Assembly (NCBI GenBank): GCA_964518695.1
Contig: CAZFGN010000021.1
Coordinates: forward strand, 1 to 10,646
DNA from: CAZFGN01 sp964518695
Lineage (GTDB): Bacteria > Patescibacteriota > Minisyncoccia > UBA6257 > Colwellbacteraceae
Direction: 5' to 3'
DNA: 10,646 nucleotides
Of the stretch, positions 1 to 4,707 are shown piece after piece (the first letter of the stretch is position 1; each line of letters starts with the position of its first letter). A model generated the notes under the pieces. That model ran no database searches. It saw only the letters and a program-made list of their open reading frames with translations, and was not told the DNA's origin. The position numbers and the translations under genes are program-made.

Positions 1-67
1 CAGAATCTATGCTGAATCCGAGGGCAGAGACAAGGGAGCTAGGTTTGTGGTGGAGTTGGGGGTGTGA
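1..67 (+). CDS. Sensor histidine kinase, C-terminal end only (5' end outside window)
   Basis: Reading from base 2, the frame gives RIYAESEGRDKGARFVVELG, one more Val, and then TGA at 65-67. This matches the C-terminal end of the ATP-binding (HATPase_c) domain of the three other kinases here, which end in K-I-(W/F)-AESEG...KGSKFTIELP. It is therefore the tail of a fourth related sensor kinase whose body lies left of the window. Its stop is 24 bases before the next kinase start, so the two were probably neighbours in one tandem array. Nothing can be said about its sensor part. The assignment rests on about 21 residues, but the alignment to the paralogues is clear. Confidence 0.8.
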   Translation, partial: RIYAESEGRDKGARFVVELGV

Positions 68-70
68 TGG

Positions 71-85
71 ATCTATAATATAGAT
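71..85 (+). promoter_or_regulatory. Possible promoter -10 box within a short palindrome, upstream of the first complete kinase
   Basis: Bases 71-85 form a perfect inverted repeat, ATCTATA-A-TATAGAT. It contains a consensus -10 hexamer TATAAT at 74-79. A transcript from this box would start near base 86, leaving a leader of only about 5 bases before the ATG at 92. No good -35 hexamer is seen at the expected distance. It may be a promoter, an operator-like palindrome, or chance in AT-rich spacer DNA. Confidence 0.3.
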
Positions 86-91
86 TAAACT

Positions 92-1810
92 ATGAATGCT
101 TTGGGTGTTTTAACCGCGGTTTTGGCTTCCATGAGTCTCATGCTCACGAGTTCTATTTTAATTCATGGTAAACGGAGCAAGAATGAAGTATTCTATGCCC
201 TCATCGCTATTTTCGCCAGCGTTTGGGCGTTTGGGCTTGCTTTTATAAGCAATAATCTTATTCTACCTTTTGTTTTTTTTAAGTTTATCACTATTGCAAC
301 TTATATCGCTGCTGATCTTGCCTTCCTATCGTTTTTCTGGTTCGCCATTTATTATCCTGTTCGGACGATTCGGTCGTTAACATTGCCGTTAGTTAAAACA
401 GTCTTTCATGGGTTTATACTCCTTACAATTATTTTCTGGCCTTCGCTTATTTTTAGTTCTTTACAAGTTTCTGGACCTTTGAACGAACGATTCGTTTTTA
501 ACCAATCTCATTTTACTTATTTGGTTTACGCGGTATTTGCGATGTCAGCTTTTTACTTGGGAGAGCTAATCTTAATTAGGAATTATAGAAATCTTGGCCG
601 CGATTTTAACCGCAATTTTCGATCAATCCTTATAACTGGTACGTTTTTCGCTGGCTCAGTTGGATTCGTCGGGAATCTTATTTTGCCATTTTTTGGCAAT
701 TTCTACGCTTGGGCTTTAGGGCCTATCTTCGTGATTTTGCCATTTTTTGGCACGAGTGTTTACCTAGTGTTCAAGTACAGGTTTTTTAACATTAAAGTAA
801 TCGCGGCTGAACTTTTGATGCTTGCCATATGGCTTTTCATATTCGTCAAATTTTTATCAGAAGTAGCCGTGAGAGAACAATTGGTTGATGGTCTATTGCT
901 AATACTCATTATTGCGTTTGGCGTTTTTTTAGTAAGGAGCGTGCTTACAGAAATAAAGCAGAAGGAACAATTAGAGATGTTGAACACCGAATTAAAAGAT
1001 TTGAATGAAAACCTTGAACAAAAAGTTTCCGAACAAACCCAAGAGATCAGACAGTCCTATGAAGTGGAAAAGAAAGCCCGTCAAGATCTCGAAGAACTGG
1101 ACAAAGCCAAAGATCAATTTATCCTCACCACCCAGCACCACTTAAGAACCCCGCTAACCATAGTCAAAGGATATGTGCAGTCGCTTTTGGGTATGGCTCC
1201 GGAGAAAACTATTGGTGAATCCAAGAATGTTATCGTTAAAGCCGCGGGGGCAGCTGATCGCCTAGGCAGTTTGATCAATGAGTTGCTTGATGTATCAGAA
1301 ATGAATTTCAGGCAAGGAAACCTCGTTAAAAAAATGGTGGATCCTAAAAAAGTCATAGAAGAAATTATTATGGATTTAAAGCCGGAGATGGAAAAGAAAA
1401 ATCTTCAAATTACGTTAGATGCTCCGATGGAGTTATCTATTAATCTTGATTCAGCAAAGTTTAAAGAAGCAATAACTAATATTATCGATAACTCCGTGAA
1501 ATATGGTCACCAAGGCGGCAACATTGGCATAAAAATAGAAAAGTTTACCCATCCTATAGAAAGAGATAAGCAGAGTTTAAGAATTATCGTTCAGGATAAC
1601 GGAATTGGTATTCCACAAGAGGAATTATCAAAGCTTTTTATGAGTTATTTTGAAAGGGGAGAAGAAGCACGTAAGGTTTACGCTACGGGTCGCGGTATAG
1701 GTTTAGTCATCACTAAGAATATCATTGCCGCCCATGGAGGGAAAATCTGGGCAGAGTCAGAGGGAAAGGGGAAAGGTTCAAAATTCACCATAGAATTACC
1801 GGCAAATTAG
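92..1810 (+). CDS. Membrane-bound sensor histidine kinase (multi-TM sensor, coiled coil, HisKA, HATPase_c)
   Basis: This is a 572-residue sensor kinase expected in the cytoplasmic membrane, autophosphorylating on His and passing the phosphate to a response regulator. Residues 1-230 hold about seven hydrophobic helices, resembling the 7TM N-terminal region of some histidine kinases. Two more helices follow (about 236-256 and 266-282). A charged heptad-like coiled coil (about 285-340) leads to the H-box QHHLRTPLT; H349 aligns with the phosphorylated His. The ATP-binding domain shows the N-box (NIIDNSVKY, key N467), G1 box DNGIGI (502-507), F-box LFMSYFERG (515-523) and G2 box GRGIGL (533-538), so it should bind ATP. 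The residue after the phospho-His is His (H350), where most HisKA kinases have Glu or Asp. No PAS, HAMP or extracellular sensor domain is seen, and no response regulator is adjacent. No Shine-Dalgarno precedes the ATG. The ligand is unknown. Confidence 0.93.
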   Translation: MNALGVLTAVLASMSLMLTSSILIHGKRSKNEVFYALIAIFASVWAFGLAFISNNLILPFVFFKFITIATYIAADLAFLSFFWFAIYYPVRTIRSLTLPLVKTVFHGFILLTIIFWPSLIFSSLQVSGPLNERFVFNQSHFTYLVYAVFAMSAFYLGELILIRNYRNLGRDFNRNFRSILITGTFFAGSVGFVGNLILPFFGNFYAWALGPIFVILPFFGTSVYLVFKYRFFNIKVIAAELLMLAIWLFIFVKFLSEVAVREQLVDGLLLILIIAFGVFLVRSVLTEIKQKEQLEMLNTELKDLNENLEQKVSEQTQEIRQSYEVEKKARQDLEELDKAKDQFILTTQHHLRTPLTIVKGYVQSLLGMAPEKTIGESKNVIVKAAGAADRLGSLINELLDVSEMNFRQGNLVKKMVDPKKVIEEIIMDLKPEMEKKNLQITLDAPMELSINLDSAKFKEAITNIIDNSVKYGHQGGNIGIKIEKFTHPIERDKQSLRIIVQDNGIGIPQEELSKLFMSYFERGEEARKVYATGRGIGLVITKNIIAAHGGKIWAESEGKGKGSKFTIELPAN

Positions 1811-1870
1811 CCCTTACTTGAATAAATTGCTTATTTTAACTACCCTTATTATTAAAATTCTACCGTTTAA

Positions 1871-2155
1871 ATGGATTTAAAAGTAGATTATATTGCGAAA
1901 CTTGCCAGGATAAACCTGGACCCCCAAGAAGAAGGAAAGTTCACAAAGGATTTGGCCAATATTTTAGAACACTTTAAAGAGCTCCAAGGTGTTAATACAG
2001 AAAGCATTGCTCCAATGACCGGCGGGACAGAATTGAAAAACATCTTTAGGAAGGATGTTTTGGATATAAAGAGGGAGGGGGCAAGGGATAACCTGGTTAA
2101 TGCTTTTCCGGATGAAGAAAAGGGCTATCTTAAAGTACCGCCAGTATTTGAATAA
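1871..2155 (+). CDS. gatC: Asp-tRNA(Asn)/Glu-tRNA(Gln) amidotransferase subunit GatC
   Basis: This 94-residue protein is full length for GatC (usually about 95). GatC wraps around GatA and holds it to GatB in the cytoplasmic GatCAB complex. That complex amidates Glu-tRNA(Gln) and/or Asp-tRNA(Asn) where the matching synthetases are absent or non-discriminating. Family features are visible: an N-terminal helix with IAKLARINLDPQEE, a central helix DLANILEHFKELQGVNTE, a conserved N..RKDV stretch (about 57-63), and the closing NAFPDEEKGYLKVPPVFE. It lies 60 bases after the kinase and precedes gatA on the same strand, the common gatC-gatA order. The gatA gap is 139 bases and filled by an inverted repeat, so co-transcription is likely but not assured. 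No Shine-Dalgarno is seen before the ATG; the start fits the family N-terminus. Confidence 0.96.
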   Translation: MDLKVDYIAKLARINLDPQEEGKFTKDLANILEHFKELQGVNTESIAPMTGGTELKNIFRKDVLDIKREGARDNLVNAFPDEEKGYLKVPPVFE

Positions 2156-2276
2156 TTCAAAATGCAAAAATCAAAAATCAAAATTACAAATCAAAATGTT
2201 AAAATTGTCTCCGTTCGTTTTAATCCATTTTGAAATTTTACATTGTCATTTTCCATTTTGATATTTACATTTTCAA
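2156..2276. repeat. Long AT-rich imperfect inverted repeat between gatC and gatA
   Basis: The gatC-gatA gap is almost entirely one imperfect palindrome. The left arm (about 2156-2208, starting TTCAAAATGCAAAAATC) pairs with the right arm (about 2225-2276, whose complement starts TTGAAAATGTAAATATC). By eye roughly three quarters of positions match, around a central segment at about 2209-2224. The left arm is also internally repetitive, with several CAAAAATC/CAAAATT-type units. It begins at the base after the gatC stop. It could fold as a long weak hairpin in RNA or be a miniature mobile or dispersed repeat. It has no GC-rich stem with a U-tract like a canonical terminator, and no ORF. Confidence 0.7.
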
Positions 2277-2294
2277 TTAGAGTAACATGAATCT

Positions 2295-3746
2295 ATGATA
2301 GATAATTTATTCCAAAGCCTAACCATACGGAAGTTTCATGAAGGACTTATAAAGAAACGATTTTCAGCCTCCGAGGCCGCGAACGCCTTTTTTGATTATA
2401 TTGGAACGAAGGACAAAGAAATTGACGCTTATTTAAGTCTTCATAAAGGCCAAGCTTTAGAGAGAGCTAAAGAAGTGGATTCCGTTATAGCGGGTGGTGA
2501 AACTTTAGATGTTTTATCCGGCGTTCCCATTGCTATAAAAGACAATATTTTAATAGAAGGATTGCCGGCAACGGCCGGGGCTAAAATTTTGAAAGATTAT
2601 GTTGCTTCTTATGACGCTAGGGTTATAAGTAAATTGAAACAAAGCAGAGTAATATTTTTAGGAAAAACTAACCTTGACGAATTCGCGATGGGAAGTTCTA
2701 CCGAGAATTCGGCCTATAAAATTACCAAGAACCCTCACGATTTAACACGTGTGCCGGGAGGGTCTTCGGGAGGTTCAGCCGCGGCGGTGGCCTCCGGTAT
2801 GGCTTTGGGCGCGCTGGGGTCGGACACGGGCGGTTCTATAAGGCAACCCGCTTCGTTTTGCGGAGTGGTCGGACTGAAGCCGACTTATGGCGCAGTGTCA
2901 CGTTACGGGCTTATAGCAATGGCCTCGTCTTTGGACCAGATTGGGACTTTCGCTAAGACAGTTGAAGACGCCGCGATTTTATTCAAGGCAATAGCCGGGT
3001 ACGATCCGAAGGATGCTACGAGTGTTAATCGGTCAGCTGGCGGAGATTACGGGGATGAACTATTGAATCCAAATATTCAAGCAATAAAAAATCTGGTTAT
3101 CGGCGTACCCGATGAATATTTCGTGGAAGGATTGAATAAAGAGGTGTCGCTCGCGATGGAAGAAGCGATTACAGAACTTAAAAAGAAAGGTTTTAAATTC
3201 AAGAAAATTAGCTTACCTCATACTAAATACGCTTTATCAGTTTATTACATCATTATGCCCGCGGAGGTAAGTACCAATCTGTCACGTTTTGACGGGATAA
3301 GATATGGTTCTAGAGAGAAGGCTAAAAATTTGCTTGATTTGTATTATGAAAATAAAGGCGCCGGTTTTGGAGCGGAATCCAAGAGGAGAATTATATTGGG
3401 AACATTCGTACTCTCGGCAGGATACTACGATGCTTATTATGCCAAAGCGCAAAAAGTAAGGAGGCTTATAAAAAATGATTTTGACGAAGCCTTTAGAGAT
3501 GTTGATGTGATTTTAACTCCAGTCGCGCCAACCCCCGCTTTTAAAATCGGCGAGAAAACAAGCAATCCTTTAGATATGTATTTATCGGATATTTTTACTA
3601 TTCCTGTGAATCTCGCGGGACTTCCTGGGATATCAATACCAGTAAAGGGCAGGGATGGAAAGTTGCCGATTGGATTTCAGCTTATTGGTAAAAAATGGCG
3701 AGAAGCGGACATTTTAGGAATTGGGCGGGTTTATGAGGAGAGTTAA
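2295..3746 (+). CDS. gatA: Asp-tRNA(Asn)/Glu-tRNA(Gln) amidotransferase subunit GatA (amidase)
   Basis: This 483-residue protein is the glutaminase subunit of GatCAB. It hydrolyses glutamine and channels ammonia to GatB, which amidates the mischarged tRNA. The amidase-signature catalytic Ser-cisSer-Lys triad is intact: K82 (in AIKDNILIEG), S157 (in PGGSSGGSAAAVASG) and S181 (in SDTGGSIRQPASF), with the spacing (75 and 24 residues) seen in other members. Also present are GKTNLDEFAMGSSTENSA (123-140), diagnostic of GatA rather than generic amidases, and the C-terminal LPGISIPVKGRDGKLPIGFQ region. The length is normal. The ATG at 2295 gives the usual N-terminus; no Shine-Dalgarno is visible, and the other ATG at 2287 is out of frame. 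GatB, needed for activity, is not in the window. Confidence 0.97.
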   Translation: MIDNLFQSLTIRKFHEGLIKKRFSASEAANAFFDYIGTKDKEIDAYLSLHKGQALERAKEVDSVIAGGETLDVLSGVPIAIKDNILIEGLPATAGAKILKDYVASYDARVISKLKQSRVIFLGKTNLDEFAMGSSTENSAYKITKNPHDLTRVPGGSSGGSAAAVASGMALGALGSDTGGSIRQPASFCGVVGLKPTYGAVSRYGLIAMASSLDQIGTFAKTVEDAAILFKAIAGYDPKDATSVNRSAGGDYGDELLNPNIQAIKNLVIGVPDEYFVEGLNKEVSLAMEEAITELKKKGFKFKKISLPHTKYALSVYYIIMPAEVSTNLSRFDGIRYGSREKAKNLLDLYYENKGAGFGAESKRRIILGTFVLSAGYYDAYYAKAQKVRRLIKNDFDEAFRDVDVILTPVAPTPAFKIGEKTSNPLDMYLSDIFTIPVNLAGLPGISIPVKGRDGKLPIGFQLIGKKWREADILGIGRVYEES

Positions 3747-3810
3747 TTCCAAAATTTGCTTTTGAAGCTGAACATTTCGGCGATACACTATATTTTATAC
3801 CTTCATTGTT

Positions 3811-3870
3811 AGTATACTAAAACACTGACCCGTCTCGCCCTGCCGAGGTAGATCGGTGTTATAGTATAGT
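3811..3870. repeat. Palindromic hairpin element between convergent gatA and the HDIG gene
   Basis: The left arm AGTATACTAAAACACTGA (3811-3828) pairs imperfectly with the right arm TCGGTGTTATAGTATAGT (3853-3870). Including flanks, 15 of 20 positions match. The loop carries an inner GC-rich hairpin, CTCG (3834-3837) with CGAG (3844-3847). The left edge overlaps a perfect 12-bp palindrome, TTAGTATACTAA (3809-3820). It sits between two convergent genes, where a two-way terminator would be useful, but there is no clear U-tract on either strand. The arm sequence reappears inside the murL region at 5103-5138, so it may instead be a dispersed palindromic repeat. The rest of the 128-base gap (3747-3874) shows no gene. 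Confidence 0.6.
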
Positions 3871-3874
3871 GGTT

Positions 3875-4468
3875 CTAAACAACTGGTTGATGATATTTTT
3901 CCGACAACAATTCTAAGTCTGGTATGCCGAACATATTAGCCAGTTCTACGAATTTTTCCTGGTTTTCCTCTCCGAAACGCTTGGCATATTCTCGATAATA
4001 ATCAAATGAATTAAATCGCGGGTTTTTTGAATGGAATTTATCCGCGTACATAACCAATTTTTCTTCAATTGTTTCAGCTATATAGTCCTTTGCTGGCAAT
4101 AGCAAACCTCTTTTTATGATTTGTTCCTTAGGAATGCCTACGCCTGTGTGCCGTTCGGCCATTCTACAAAGCTCTTCCGGCAGCCCCTCTTCTTTTAAAA
4201 TTTTATATCCTTCAATGCCATGTTTAATATAATTCTTCTCATCAAATACTCCCTTCTCATCTATAAATCGATATGCTCCGATATCATGTAAAAAGCCGCC
4301 GTTCTTTACCAAATCATTTTCTAAAACTAGCTTGTTACGCTTGATTAATTGTTCAGCTATTTCCCAAACAATCTGGCAATGATTGAAAACCAGTTCCAGG
4401 GCGTATTTGCTTCCCGCATACTTAGAGTGCAGCAACTTTATTTGGTTTATATCCATAGTAATGAGCAT
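3875..4468 (-). CDS. HDIG-type HD-domain protein (predicted metal-dependent phosphohydrolase)
   Basis: This 197-residue soluble protein has the HD-superfamily metal ligands in order: H30, H61-D62 (in FLHDIGAYR), H83, H107 (in AERHTGVG) and D143 (in MYADKFHS). The extra His residues at 83 and 107 could bind further metal. HD proteins of this kind hydrolyse phosphomonoesters or phosphodiesters of nucleotides; the substrate cannot be told from sequence. It resembles the small stand-alone HDIG proteins found in archaea and CPR bacteria. There is no membrane segment and no partner domain such as a cyclic-nucleotide sensor or GGDEF. The gene converges with gatA and lies downstream of tRNA-Asp on the same strand. 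The start could be ATG at 4468 or the in-frame ATG at 4456 (MDINQ). The first is kept because a TAAAAT box (4475-4480, minus strand) would start transcription at about that base. Confidence 0.88.
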   Translation of the reverse strand: MLITMDINQIKLLHSKYAGSKYALELVFNHCQIVWEIAEQLIKRNKLVLENDLVKNGGFLHDIGAYRFIDEKGVFDEKNYIKHGIEGYKILKEEGLPEELCRMAERHTGVGIPKEQIIKRGLLLPAKDYIAETIEEKLVMYADKFHSKNPRFNSFDYYREYAKRFGEENQEKFVELANMFGIPDLELLSEKYHQPVV

Positions 4469-4507
4469 ACATTTATTTTAACGCGAATTTTTGTTGGCGG
4501 TGGATTG

Positions 4508-4531
4508 GCATCCCGCAGTACTGCGGGATGC
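4508..4531. repeat. Perfect 24-bp GC-rich palindrome
   Basis: GCATCCCGCAGT at 4508-4519 is followed directly by its exact reverse complement at 4520-4531, giving a 12+12 palindrome with no spacer. It lies between the 3' end of tRNA-Asp and the start of the HDIG gene, both on the minus strand. As RNA it could form a strong stem of about 10 pairs. On the minus strand no U-tract follows, so it is not a canonical terminator for the tRNA. On the plus strand it is followed by TCAATTTTATAG, but no plus-strand gene ends here. It may be a dispersed palindromic repeat, a protein-binding site or an atypical terminator. Confidence 0.7.
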
Positions 4532-4565
4532 TCAATTTTATAGCTTCACCTTGCTCAAATAAAAT

Positions 4566-4643
4566 TGGCGCAGCCGACCGGATTTGAACCGGCGATCTTC
4601 TCCGTGACAGGGAGACGTGTTAACCGGGCTACACTACGGCTGC
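4566..4643 (-). tRNA. tRNA-Asp (anticodon GTC), CCA encoded
   Basis: On the minus strand the full cloverleaf is present. Acceptor stem GCAGCCG/CGGCTGC is fully paired; the D-arm is GTGT/ACAC with loop AGCCCGGTTA; the anticodon stem is TCTCC/GGAGA with loop CTGTCAC, giving anticodon GTC; the variable loop is AGATC; the T-arm is GCCGG/CCGGT with loop TTCAAAT. The discriminator base is G, as usual for tRNA-Asp, and CCA follows in the DNA (complement of 4566-4568). It has 75 bases without CCA. It reads Asp codons. A promoter lies just upstream. Confidence 0.97.
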
Positions 4644-4653
4644 AACACTGCCG

Positions 4654-4682
4654 AGTATAGCCCAAGATAGTGTTCATAGCAA
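4654..4682 (-). promoter_or_regulatory. Sigma-70-type promoter for tRNA-Asp
   Basis: On the minus strand, TTGCTA (4677-4682, 4 of 6 to TTGACA) and TATACT (4654-4659, 5 of 6 to TATAAT) are separated by exactly 17 bases. The -10 box ends 10 bases before the first base of the mature tRNA, so the primary transcript would have only a few leader bases. Its -35 overlaps by two bases the -35 proposed for the divergent murL-murD gene. Confidence 0.6.
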
Positions 4683-4701
4683 TCTTATTTTGTGTCATAA
4701 T
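4673..4701 (+). promoter_or_regulatory. Possible promoter for the murL-murD fusion gene
   Basis: TTCATA (4673-4678, 4 of 6) and CATAAT (4696-4701, 5 of 6) are 17 bases apart. Transcription would begin near base 4708, exactly at the GTG proposed as the start codon, giving a leaderless message. It overlaps the tRNA-Asp promoter back to back, so the two may compete for polymerase. This is consensus matching by eye in AT-rich DNA and could be chance. Confidence 0.4.
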
Positions 4702-4707
4702 GTTTTT

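Noticed and set aside
2156..2294. CRISPR-like repeats in the gatC-gatA gap
   Set aside because: The units are short, irregular and AT-rich, with no spacers of even length and no cas genes; the structure is one inverted repeat.
3747..3874. Canonical intrinsic terminator for gatA
   Set aside because: The hairpin has mismatched arms and no U-tract follows on either strand, so it is listed as a repeat only.
3811..3880. Possible tRNA-like or small RNA gene (GGTGTTATAGTATAGTGG)
   Set aside because: It does not form an acceptor, anticodon or T-arm set; the hairpin arms and the related copy at 5103 explain the sequence better.
4349..4543. 64-residue plus-strand frame
   Set aside because: It overlaps the HDIG gene antisense and runs through the 24-bp palindrome; no family resemblance and no supporting start signal.
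4690..4707. TTG at 4690 as start of the murL-murD gene
   Set aside because: It would lie upstream of the predicted transcription start and adds only six residues with no family match; GTG 4708 is preferred, though not proven.
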